Below are positions 49,120 through 59,805 of a DNA stretch of 64,000 bases, piece after piece. Within the stretch, counting starts at the first letter, position 1. Each line of letters starts with the position of its first letter. The notes below the pieces were generated by a model. It saw only the letters and a list, made by a program, of their open reading frames with translations. It was not told the DNA's origin and made no database searches. A program made the position numbers and the translations under genes. The stretch is from Hypoxylon rubiginosum (taxonomy: Eukaryota; Ascomycota; Sordariomycetes; Xylariales; Hypoxylaceae): the NCBI GenBank assembly GCA_902806565.1, contig CADCXA010000030.1, positions 682,001-746,000 of the forward strand, in the 5' to 3' direction.

Positions 49120-49981
49120 GTTTTGGGGGGTGGAGGCGTAAGAGAGGTGAGAGACGAGACGAAAGGGGCAAGATTAAGAAGATTTCAGTTTCAGGGGTGC
49201 CGGCAATGCCACTTATGGATTTTGCTTTGCCTTCTTTATTACACGTCACATATCGACAACTACTAGGAGAGCAAAGGGTCTATATATGTAGATGAGGGCA
49301 GTCGCCATATCTCCGTGCGTTCACGGGGTTGGAACCGGGCGGTCCATCGAGGGGGAGTATCCCGAAGAGTATACCCCGAAGCGCGAGCATTCATACGCGC
49401 GAGCACGACTGTTACACCACCGCAAGCCAGATTCCGCTAGGTAACACCGGGGTAATCTCCGCTAGCATCATTCACCATATGGAGGTTGCCGGATCATGTA
49501 ATTGGACCCGTGCCTCGACTGTGGCTGCAGGTCGGTTTAGGGATAACGGCGTTAGTCCTCGCCGGAGATAATGCGCCCGGAATTAACGTTGGTTGAATTT
49601 CTGAACCGGCTTTCAAACCCCCTCAGTACATGTCGCCATGCTTCTCCGAATTTTTTAACCCGTTTGCTAATAGCTCGGAGCTCACGATACCCGATTCGCC
49701 ATCTATCGTAAGGGAATTCCAGTGCACCCTCTGAACTTGCTACTCGATGCGCATATGGACGTCAATACGGCATCATGCATATCATCTCTTCACTATCCCA
49801 ATTTTTTCTCAATCAAGTATTTGAAGCTATCGGAAGCCATGCTCTGATTTAGCGGAGAGGTGAGGTTGAAGATCACACTAACGATGTGCCGCTATTTTTC
49901 CAAGAGTGGACTTCAAAGGAAGCAACCCCTATTCACGTGAAGTAAAGCACTCGGGTTCGAGTCGCAATCTGTACTATCTCG
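49120..49981. other. Intergenic between SDR and O-methyltransferase genes
   Basis: About 860 bp: the SDR promoter and the O-methyltransferase 3' region. A T-loop-like GGGTTCGAGTCGC (about 49952-49964) has no matching tRNA stems. No gene is supported. Confidence 0.5.
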
Positions 49982-51390
49982 TCAGATTAACTCGATTTCA
50001 AAGATGCCCTCGACAGCTTTTGGCCGTTTCCAAATTTTAACCACTTTTAGTCCGGCCGTGGCAATGAGCTCGTGCCACTCTTTTACAGTTCTCTCCCCTG
50101 CCGATAAGCACGTCAACATTATCAAGTCCGACGTAGTGACACGAGACGGTGCGTTTACGTTGTCGACCATGCTTTCGTGTATCAGCAACTTGGAGTATCC
50201 CTTCTCCATAGCACCGGCGACGTTCCTCAAGATCTTGGCCGCCGACTCGTCGGGCCAATCGTGGAGGACGTTATGCAGGAAGTAGGCGCGGGCGCCCCTC
50301 AGCGGTTGCGGCGTGAAGAAATCGTACGGATGCTTCGCGATGGACTCGTGGGGACTCTCTGCGTCTGGGAGGACCGCCGGAAGATCCTGCAATACGAGAC
50401 TCCCGTGGGGAACCTCCGGGTGCTTGAGCCGGAACTTCTCCAAGTCGTAGCCCTTACTGCCGCCGATGTCCACAACTAGCGGTCGATCCGGCTTGGCGTC
50501 CTTCAGTAGCGCATCCGTCGGGAACAGCTCCGGCCAGGCCGTCAGGTTCCACTTGGAATGGCATTCCATCGCGTCGTGCAGCTCTTTTGTACGGAGCGGG
50601 TCGGACCCGACGTAGCTGAAGAAAGACGCGTCCGGCCCTAGCATATGTTGAATCACGCCGTTCTTATCGTCTGTGGGATTCTTGTACCCCGTCTTCTTTA
50701 CTACGGCATAAGAGTAAGTAAATTCTGCCCATGATCCTCAAATGTCGTCGTGACACCTGAAACCCCACTCTTCGCAAACCCGAGAGGCGCGTACAGAGCG
50801 CCAACCACAATTTCATATACGCAAGTCGGTGGGAGATTCTGAAATATACGCACGAAATTCTGGCACCTCCTGCGACATTCTATTATTTATTTCGTAGTAG
50901 AAGGTCCCGTAACAGGACGGAAGCGCCGCGTCAGTACCCAAAGCCGTCGCCCAAGGGGTAGGCATATACGTATCTTCCGCCGTCTCGACGAGGAGATGCT
51001 CCGCAGCAAGGTGCCTTACGAGGCGTGCTTTTTTTCCGATTATAAACCTCAGCGACGTGTATTCTCTCCTATTATACAGCGTCTCACCCAATATTACTCA
51101 CCGATGAGCGCAGGATCTGTGTTCGTAAGCCTAGCGAGCTCCTTGCTTGTTACCGGCTTATCTCCGTGCTCGGCCCATTTCTGGAAGACGCCGGCGTCGA
51201 TGAGCGTCTTGACCGCGACGTGGGTCATGGGGTACGTCCAGTTGTGGTCCCATGTGATGTCCCAAGGCGATCGGAGCCTATGTGAGGCGTTAACGAGTAG
51301 ATCTTCTGCGCGCAGCCGCTCCTCCTTGCTTGCGAAGGAGTCGAAATCGATGTCCTGGAGAGCGGCTGATAGACGCTCTAGGGCAGTCAT
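49982..51390 (-). CDS. SAM-dependent class I O-methyltransferase
   Basis: Three exons: 51390-51102, 51027-50854 and 50700-49982, joining to 393 residues; introns are 74 and 153 nt. These enzymes methylate hydroxyl groups of polyketides and other aromatic metabolites. The SAM motif is LVVDIGGSKGYD. Further signs are LVLQDLP (post-I) and the catalytic His region FLHNVLHDWPDE followed by KLLIHESMV. The N-terminal winged-helix dimerisation part contains LARLTNTDPALIARLVRHLA across the first splice. For the second intron I chose the donor at 50853 because it yields PEF-LKKTGYKNPTD, which matches the family; reading on would meet a stop within the intron. The ATG at 51390 is the first Met giving a family-like N-terminus. 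It should act in the cytosol, on an unknown substrate. Confidence 0.9.
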
Positions 51391-54300
51391 CGTTAATGTT
51401 TGATTTCGAAGACACAAGTTGAGTCCGAAGGTACGATCACCGGGGAGGGAGGAGGAGGCTTTCAGGATGACGGTTCCGAGAAAGACTGAGATAGCAGTGT
51501 GGGAAAACTCAAGAGGGAAGTAACGAGAAATAGTCAAGCCGTCAACAGGGTTTTAAGGAGTCTTATCATAGGTATATGTAGCTCTTTAGCGCTTAGCACC
51601 CCTTTCTTATTTTACTAGGTATGCTCAACGATGCCCCCACTACTTTGTTACACCACATACACCTCTAGCTCACCTTAGGGGGGGGCATCTTCTTACAGAA
51701 AGGGAAGTGGGATGGCCTTTCCTACGTAAAGTGATTGGCTAACTACCTACTTTATGATTTGGTTTGGGGGGATCACCAGATGCCAGATAACACTGATAGG
51801 ATTTGAACCTAAATCCCCTTTTAAACCTCCCAAGTAATACTTATTTTAGGTGTGACAGGGGACGGTGTCCACTATAATATTCGCTGTTGGTGCACGATCT
51901 TTTATCTTTGCATTAACTATTGGATGGCTGCAATGTCCGTGTATTGGTAACCTTGTCACATCATAAAAAGTACTGCGGCGGAGAACTTGATTAACCTTAT
52001 ACCCTGATTCACTATTAAAGCCTTAGGTAATCGGTACGTAATAAGCAACAGCAAGGCTTTATTCTATAAAAAGGTGAGTGAGTATCTGATAACTTCTTCG
52101 CTTAAGTAGTTAAGAGCAAACTCTTCATAATTGAGAAGTCTCACCGTGATAGTATCATAACCAAGCTAGACTCAAAAGTTGATGCTATCATGACTTACGT
52201 GAGAAACACAAATACCCGATGGCATTCTTTACCGACCAGGCAATTTCGTACTTCGTTACTTTGTCATCATCACACAGCTAGTTACAATCGAAATCCTAAT
52301 ACGATGCCCTATCGATGAGCAATTAGTTGGAGCATACTAGGTACCTAATCAATGAGGGCAAACAATGATAGTCCGGATTGCGTCTTGTTTCAATTAGCCA
52401 GTTATAGTTTTATACTAACTCGAATACTTTTGTAGGATAGCTTTATAGATTATACTACCTAGGTAGATATGGATGTTGTATTCTTAGAGTGGAATGATTA
52501 TCTCTATGTTTAGGTAAATAGGAGTGACTCATCTAGCTACTCTACTTACGGGGAATCCTCAAAGGTTACTAGAAAATAACAATGGCTAAAGCTACATCGT
52601 CCCCCTAAATGCTGGCCATCTAACCTAGTCACCTATCCCTACGCCACAAGTGCCAAACATCATGCCCCCGTCGTGAGCCAGCCGAACAGTTGGTCAAATA
52701 GCAACTAGAAATAAACCGGAGTTAAATTGAAGTAGACCACCTTGAATACCTGTTTGCTAACATATAGTCTAAACTCGAGAAAAGAACTTTAGTCTAATAT
52801 CATTATAGATAGGCCGGAGGCTTGAAAGTCTTGTCGTAATAGTCCTGGGTGCTCTCAGTTGTCTGGTGTAACTATAGTCTCTAACGCTCAACTATTCTTT
52901 TTGTAAAACTACCTAGATAACTGTCCATAACAAGTTTGATTGATTGTAATAACTCCAACTAGAACGTCTAACATGTATAGGCATAAACTCATGAATGAGA
53001 CTAGAAATACGTCGACTAAGAAATATAAATATACTGTCTACCTTGCTATGATGCTTGCTATGAGTCTTGGTGGTATATGGCAGTGTAACCTTGGGAAGTG
53101 ATCAGGACAGCAAAATTCTCAGATGATTAAGACCTATGAACCGGTTCTTTCTAAGTGAGGCCACAGGAAAATGGTTGATAGCCGGATTCAACCTGGAGCT
53201 AATTCAACTCCACAAGGTCTCCACATGAATCGGCCTACGTGGCGGCAGTTCGATCGGTGTCGGGGTGGGAGACGGGCGGGGACAAAGGTGACATGGCAGT
53301 CGTCCTCTATTCGGTGGTGACGGTTCGGCCCAGGCCAATCAGGATATCGTCTATCGGGGATTGCTCACATCACCAGCTTCGACAACTAATTCCGAAAGAA
53401 GAGGGGGGATTCGAGAAGTGATAGAAGAAAAGGCGACGGGAAGCGGAATATTTCAACTATGCGCATCCCCGCTCCCTCGTATTCGTTCAAGTACCAAAAG
53501 TGCTGGTTCGGATCCCACGAATTGGGAATTTAGGATTGCCGAGAGATGCCGCCTTGTAGCTGTTACATGTTTGTTCGTTCTCTCAAGGCAGTTGCTGTTT
53601 TTTTTATATACTAAAGTTATATATAATAGTCCGGATTTCTCATGGATCTAGGAATGGTCTCATGAAATAGACCTGCTTCTAAAGTTGAAAGTGCTATGTA
53701 TGCACAACATCTATTTACTTGCGCGGGTTGGCTGACTGGCTGGTTGGTATCGGAGATAAAGACGGACGAGCAAACGGAGAGTTTTATTATCATATGCACA
53801 TAAGTATTGAACCGCCAAGATGTTACTGTCGTTTGCTTTTATGACTTGTCACAGATATATGTTGCGATCTTGTGAGTAGGTAAGAAGTACAATATTTATT
53901 ATTCACTACCAATAGCACACTACCACTACATAAAAGGTGCATATCATACATGCGGCAAGCAAGTACCCGACCCAGCATCCGGACATTGAGGGATACATTA
54001 CCGACCAGCCGAGGTGTGCATAAAGACTCGGTAGGTACATTCTATTGTGCACATGCACATTGATTGCAATGGCAATGGTGCAATCTTATGGGATTAGGTA
54101 CGCAGGATACGCTAGAATTGTTTGGTCCGCTGCCTAAAAAAACCGAACGACATGAGCTAACAAACTATCCCTACAGGGTCTTGATAAATGAATTAGGAAA
54201 ACTCTGATTCGTCAAATCTGATAAGGATATGTGGTTGCCGTGTACTCCGCAGTCCGCAGACCGCTAGCTCCCTTGGAAATTTGTACGTTTAGGGGTTTAG

Positions 54301-54550
54301 GGGCACAGGGGGGGGAATACCTGAGGCTAGAAGGCAATCGAACTTATTAAAATCAACCACCAATACAATTCACAAGCTGCATCTTACCTTTCTTATCCCC
54401 AACTTCTCCTCCTCCAAGTAAACCCCCCGATACTCCGGTGCCGAGCTACTTTTGAACTTGTCTTCATCTTGACTTCAGCGTCGCGTCATTGCTTTCAACA
54501 ACCGAATCCATTTCGATAGATCGACCCAATTCTAAAAACAGTCAATCACA
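51391..54550. other. Gene-poor stretch of about 3.2 kb
   Basis: It contains only short frames (60-96 codons) without motifs. A G+C-richer island at about 53215-53410 carries a 60-codon frame on the plus strand that I cannot connect to anything. Two T-loop-like sequences (near 51798-51808 minus strand and 53504-53515 plus strand) lack tRNA stems. Palindromes occur at 52335-52345 (ACTAGGTACCTA type) and 52456-52465 (TACCTAGGTA). It could hide a non-coding transcript or a decayed gene. Confidence 0.45.
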
Positions 54551-55181
54551 ATGGCCGACGAGCTCACCTACCAGGACGTTGCCGAGCACAACACCAAGAA
54601 GGATCTCTACGTTGTTATCCACGATAAGATCTACGATGCTACCAAATTCGTCGATGAGCATCCGTAAGTGCTCTCGGAACTCTGGCGATTCTAAATAACA
54701 ATGCCTTGTTGCTCCCTGCCTCCTTTTCGTCGCGCCTGTTTTTTTTTTCTTTTTCGCTTTTGTTGACTAACTTGGGTTCATTCGCGTAGCGGTGGTGAAG
54801 AGGTCCTGTTAGATGTCGGTGGTCAGGATGCGACGGAAGCTTTCGAGGATGTCGGCCACAGCGACGAAGCTCGAGAAACCCTCGAGCAACTCCTCGTCGG
54901 TACCCTCAAGCGAAAGGTGATTTTCTTTTTCTTTTGTCCCCCCTGCCTGCAGCCCCTAATTTCTCCCAAGGCTGTCTGTTTCTCGACATCAATGTGCTGA
55001 CAGACTTTGGATATAGCCCGGCGACCCGGCCCCCAAAGCTCAACAATCCTCCCTTGCACCCGTTGCCAACACGAGCTCCGCCGGTATGGGAACTGCTCTG
55101 TACGCCGTCGTATTCGTTGGAGGTCTGCTCGCCTTCGGTGCCTACCAATACCTGCAGACCCAGCAGGGCAAGGAGGCTTAA
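54551..55181 (+). CDS. Microsomal cytochrome b5
   Basis: Three exons, 54551-54663, 54790-54916 and 55017-55181 (introns 126 and 100 nt), joining to 134 residues. The protein passes electrons from cytochrome b5 reductase to fatty-acid desaturases, sterol enzymes and P450s at the ER. The heme ligands are H37 (in EHPGGEE) and H61 (VGHSDEAR), 24 residues apart as in the family. A Pro/Ala linker leads to a C-terminal tail anchor ([21 protein letters not shown]) and a short polar end (QTQQGKEA). The first intron splits the Pro codon of HPGG. Start, length and residues fit fully. Confidence 0.95.
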
Positions 55182-56327
55182 GAAGATTGATGCGATTCGG
55201 CCGAAGTTTCTTGGAGAGATCGAGAACGTACATGTCAATTCAAGGGATAAGGGGACTGAACACCTCTCTGGCAACGTACGCGTTATCGATTCTCAATAGA
55301 TTAGGCGTCATTTGGTTCGTTGATGTATATTGCGCGATACCGTCTCATCATTGGGCTGTTTGGTTCTTTAGTAGCCAGGAGTCGGTTGAGAAGGCGAATA
55401 TTTAACCTGCAAGTTAACTCTGGGAAGGGGATGGCGGTCACTTTAAAGACAGGCAGTTTTTATAATCCCGATGTGCCCAGATAGCCAGGGGGATATAGTA
55501 ATACGTGGATTTGGTGTTAGATGAATTCAACAAATTTTCGGCATCAATTGGTGTAATGGGAGCGTTAACCTCTGCATTCGACTACTGGCCTCAAGCATGA
55601 CCAAGTCATGAAAAATTATCGAGATGGATTACCTGTCTGCCTATTTTCTAATGAAGGCAATACTCGACAGTACATAAGATATAATAGCTTTGTAGTATTC
55701 CATCCTAGGTCGAAAGTCTTCAACTCAATTCACCTTACCCATCTATCCATCCATTAGATGTCCCCATTATACTACTTACCTACATCTCCGGGGCCATTGC
55801 TATTGGAAAAATACTGCTCGAGGTTCTTGAGGTACGGAGATACGTACCTACACGTACCGATACCTTTGAGCGACAATACCTTTAATATTTTACGAATACG
55901 CCAGGAACGCTTCTTTCTTGTTAGCCTCTTTAAAAATAAATAAAGTTGTCTCAAAATCCAGCCGAATGGTTCAAGTCAACCTTAGGTACACCTACATTCC
56001 CAGCAGTCACGTGCTTTCATAGGCCCCACACATGGTATCCTAGTCGCTAACACTAAGGTAGATAAATTTTAGATCCTCCTCCCACTTTATTAAAAACCAC
56101 CTGCTACACTGCTACTACAGACATAGGCACCTCTTTGTACAGCTGGGCAGCATTCAAGCCACGCGTAATACGTACCTTTTGTCCCCACTAACAACTACAC
56201 TTTCAGCCTCGTTTCGCATTCGTACTTACCTAGGTACATTAATTCCTCCCCCATTCGTCTCTTTCGCCATCAACCTTCCCTACCAATAACCCTCTCTCAT
56301 ACCTGACAAACCATCGAAACCGCCATC
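55182..56327. other. Intergenic between cytochrome b5 and TFIIE-beta genes
   Basis: About 1.1 kb with the cytochrome b5 3' region and the TFIIE-beta promoter. A TACCTAGGTA palindrome lies at 56227-56236, about 90 bp before the TFIIE-beta ATG. A pyrimidine-rich tract (56240-56300) precedes the start. No gene is supported. Confidence 0.5.
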
Positions 56328-57182
56328 ATGAGTCCCCTCAAACCCACCAACGGCGTCAAGCGATCGGCGTCCGCCTCATCAACCGCGTCTCTGTCAGGCA
56401 AGACCGGCGAGCAGACTACGAAGCGTCCAAAGCGCGATGGAATTCATTCTCTGACCCCAACTCCCGCCGCCGCAGCCGCCGCAGCCGCGTCCCAGGATTT
56501 CGGTTTTCACATGTCCACGCATGTTACATATGCCGTCGACTACCTCAAGGCCAAGCGCACTCCCAAGACCCTACAGGAGATCTTGGATCACTTGACCTTA
56601 CAGCACCTCGCGGAGAAGTCGCAGATGGGTTTCATGCTCTACCTAAAGCAGCAATCGCGCATCCTCTTCAAGCCGGCGCCCAAGTCCAAGGACCAGAAGT
56701 TGCCCGCCTGGCGCACCGGCACCTACGAGTTCCGCGCCAAGCTGCCCGGCGTCAACTCCAAGGAGACGCTGCTCGAGTACCTGCAGAAGAAGCCCGACGC
56801 CTCGTGCACGCCCATCAAGGACATCAAGGACGGGTGGCCCGAGTTCGAGCCGGCCGTCGACCAGCTCGAGCGAGAGCACCGGATCCTGGTGCAGCGCACC
56901 AAGAAGGACAACCAGCCCAAGAACGTCTGGCTCGACGATCCGTCCCTCCACCACGTCGTCGACCCCCAGTTCCAGGGCATGTGGTTCCACGAGAAGCTCC
57001 CTTCCACCGACGACATGCCGCGCCTGCTCAACCAGCTGGGTCAGAAGGCCACGAGTGTCCCGACCAACAACGCGAACCGCAACCTGAAGGCCCCGCCCAA
57101 GAAGAAGAAGGCGCGCGCGAGCAACAAGCGGCTCGAGAACGAACACATGAGGGGCATCATGGAGATGTTCGAGAAGCGCTAA
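56328..57182 (+). CDS. tfa2: Transcription initiation factor TFIIE subunit beta
   Basis: An intronless gene of 284 residues. TFIIE-beta joins the Pol II pre-initiation complex and helps recruit and regulate TFIIH. The disordered N-terminus has KRSASASS and an alanine run (residues about 46-53). A first winged helix (STHVTYAVDYLKAKRTPKTL..., about 63-125) and a second (YEFRAKLPGVNSKETLLEYL..., about 130-190) follow. Next comes the conserved VWLDDPS...VDPQFQGMWFHEKLP region and a basic C-terminus (APPKKKKARASNKRLENEH). These agree with fungal Tfa2 in order and length. The G+C content of the coding region is high. Confidence 0.93.
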   Translation: MSPLKPTNGVKRSASASSTASLSGKTGEQTTKRPKRDGIHSLTPTPAAAAAAAASQDFGFHMSTHVTYAVDYLKAKRTPKTLQEILDHLTLQHLAEKSQMGFMLYLKQQSRILFKPAPKSKDQKLPAWRTGTYEFRAKLPGVNSKETLLEYLQKKPDASCTPIKDIKDGWPEFEPAVDQLEREHRILVQRTKKDNQPKNVWLDDPSLHHVVDPQFQGMWFHEKLPSTDDMPRLLNQLGQKATSVPTNNANRNLKAPPKKKKARASNKRLENEHMRGIMEMFEKR

Positions 57183-58555
57183 GCTCGACCTCCATCTTCA
57201 CTGACTAACGAGCAGTAATTTAAGGGCGTATGACATAGGAGTACGGCTTTCTGGACTAGGCTTATAAAGGAAAGGGAAAAAAGCATCTGCGGCGTCTGGT
57301 TTGTTTATACCATCGCAAGGCGTTCAGGAACAAGAAGGCGGAATCGATTGATTTATATATCCACTAGTAGGGCGTTGCTACGTGTCAAGGGGGATTGCTT
57401 TTCGGTCGCGGAGCCGACTGGTCCACGTATATCTGGACGCTAATTAGACACAAAAAGGCAAAGTATAAAACCACTCGAGACGGTCTGCTAGTGCTATCCT
57501 ATATCGTGGTGTGACTGACATCTAGATCTACTCTAGATCTACCAGAATGGGTGAGAGCCCGGTTCATTATCGCTACTGGCATCATACCTGACGGCTGGGT
57601 GGCCAGGCTGTGGTTCGAATGAAGCGGAAGTCAAGGTTACTTTCCCATTTCTTCCACCTCTATTCGTTATTTCTGTTCTTTCTCCAATCCCTGGTTCCTC
57701 CCCGTCTCCCCTACAAGAAAGCCAGTGCTTTTGTCCTGTGCCCTTTAGTGGTATAGGTCATGACACGTAAGTTACAGCGACGGTCTGGGTACTAAACTAC
57801 CTATCAAGCTCTGTCAGATATCCATATTATCTGGCACTGATTTTATGCGAGTGTTCTAGTGGAAGCAAAAGAGAAGAAAAAACTCGAGCAACATTTATGA
57901 TTCAAAGTCCGAAGAAAAATCAAGACAGAGTATAAAAAAATGCACAGCAATGATGATATTGATACTGTCCACCAGACAAGATGATAAATAACACCCGTTC
58001 TTCTTGCTACGACCAGATATTACATTCTGCTAATCTCCTCCCGATGCCTGAATATATGCAACTGATCCCCCATCTTAGCCTAGTGAGCATTCAGCAAAGT
58101 AGTACCTCCTTTTAACCAACCTACCCATCGAACAAAAATCTAAGTAGCCTCAACGTATTTTTTTTATTTGGTAGTACTCCTTCCTACCAGACGACCTCAA
58201 GTACTGACTGTTAGTTTCCGGAGCTAGCGACGAACTCATGACTCTGACCCCGATGGTCCAGATCTGGTGACCCTGAGGAGAGGTGTTGGGATGCTGTGAG
58301 GAATTCGGGAGAGTTGCGACAGCTACCGGCAGCCGCCGAGACGAGCCGAGTACGTCTACACCTGCACGTGGCCCCCTTGCGCGACCAGAAAAATACACGG
58401 CACCGCATCCATACCGTCGTCGCCCGTCTACTAACTCTCATAGCATCCCTCGCCCTCGCCCTCGCCCTCTTCCTCGCCGCCGTCGTCTCGCCTCCTCCTC
58501 CCCCAGCTCTATTATTCGGCTCCACCATCCACCCCCCTGTTTACCCCCTTGTCCC
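57183..58555. other. Convergent 3' spacer
   Basis: About 1.4 kb between the stops of TFIIE-beta and the DsbA-like gene. The right end is very C-rich on the plus strand with CCCTCGCC-type repeats (about 58440-58510). Long overlapping frames there come from base composition and do not resemble proteins. No RNA gene is seen. Confidence 0.5.
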
Positions 58556-59805
58556 TTATCCTTGTCCCTGCTGTCCCCGCCCGTGCCCGTGCCCGTGCCC
58601 CGCGGCCCGGATCCGCTCCAGCTCCGCGGCCAGGAAGCCGGCGCCCTGGGCCCCGCCGATCACGTACCGGTCGTTGACGACGAGCGTCGGCACCGCGCCG
58701 ATCGCCGCCGCCGCGCCCCGGCCCCGCCGCCACCGCGCCTCCGCCGCCAGCGCGTCCACGGCCGCGTCCCACGCCGCGCTCTCCAGCACCTCCTTGCGCA
58801 GGGCGTCTGCTGACGTTTCGTTGCTATTGCTGTTGGTGGTGGTGGTGCGGAAGATTGAGGCGCCGAGAGATGCTAGGAAGTCCCGCGAGGATATGTCGGC
58901 GCCGCCCGAGTGGTGCGCGGCGAAGAGCGCGGCTAGGAGGCGGAGCTGGAGCGCCGGACCGCGGGCTAGAGGAGGGGGAGCGGGAGCGCCGGAGGACGGA
59001 GACGGAGATACGGGTACCGGGTCAGGAGCCCGCGGGCCGCCGGTAGCGAAGGCCGTGCTGCGGACCGCGGTCGGCGCGGGCTCGAGGGCGAACCGCAGCA
59101 GCTTGTGCGCGTCGCGCGTATTCCCCGTGCGGCCCGTCCAGTCGAACTCGACGCCGGCCTCCGCGGCCAGGCTGGCCAAGTGCTCGCCGCTGTGGCCCTG
59201 CCGTTGGAGGCTGCGCTCTTGGAGGTAGCTGGCTTTATCGTATACTAGAATGACGGATTGGGTGGTTAGCAAATAGTTCCCGACATGCTGCTGTTGTAAG
59301 GGATGCTCGATTGGGTAGCAGGATGTGTTGTTTTCGGTTCTACAAGAAATGAATGGCCGCTGAACTGATATGGGTCTGTTATATTGGTTAGCCTATGTGC
59401 TAAAACGAGCGGGTGAAGAGATCGGACATACTATTGCGTCGGCAAGCTTCGAGCAAGATGAAGTCATACAGTCATCATGTATGCTTGTGATGGTTCCAAG
59501 TAGAATATGAAACCTGGAATGAACTCACCACTCCGCGCAGCGAGCGGATCAAGCAAAAAAGGCGTACAGACCACCTCGATGATCGCCTCGGGGTGCTTAG
59601 CTCGATAGAGTGTAATGGCGGTATCCAGATTCTTCAGTGTGATGTAGCAATACGGGCAGACCAGGTCCAGGATAAACTCGATGATAAAGCGCGTCGTCTC
59701 CGTGGCCGTGCTACCATTCTCAATGGGTTGCTTAGATCCTATTGCCCCCGATTCAACCGAGCCGTCCTGGCTTGACGACGACAATAAATTTTGTATGCTC
59801 GCCAT
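58556..59805 (-). CDS. DsbA/FrnE-like thioredoxin-fold oxidoreductase
   Basis: Two exons, 59805-59529 and 59244-58556, joining to 321 residues. The thioredoxin-fold active site is C50-P-Y-C53 in FIIEFILDLVCPYCYI. Later landmarks are the helical insertion (SLQRQGHSGEHLASLAAEAG and NTRDAHKLL) and the cis-Pro site AIGAVPTLVVNDRYVIGGAQ. Members act as disulphide or 2-hydroxychromene-type isomerases and some accompany polyketide clusters; the substrate here is unknown. The intron is 284 nt, long for this genome, and might hide a small exon, though the joined sequence reads smoothly. Exon 2 has very high G+C. It encodes low-complexity inserts (SPSPSSGAPAPPP and a Gly-His C-terminus, AAGHGHGHGRG) made by a GCCCGT-type repeat on the plus strand. 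Confidence 0.87.

Noticed and set aside
48490..49266. 258-codon plus-strand frame opposite the SDR gene
   Set aside because: Antisense composition artefact (Arg/Gly/Asp-rich); the minus strand has a full Rossmann protein.
51781..51835. T-loop-like GGTTCAAATCC on the minus strand, possible tRNA
   Set aside because: The outer T-stem pair and the acceptor stem do not pair, and no anticodon arm is found.
53490..53530. GGTTCGGATCC, similar to a Pol III B box
   Set aside because: No A box at the right distance and no tRNA stems.
58283..59228. Long plus-strand frames (176 and 310 codons) opposite the DsbA-like gene
   Set aside because: They are Pro/Arg/Ser-rich products of high G+C on the antisense strand; the minus strand has the CPYC and cis-Pro motifs.
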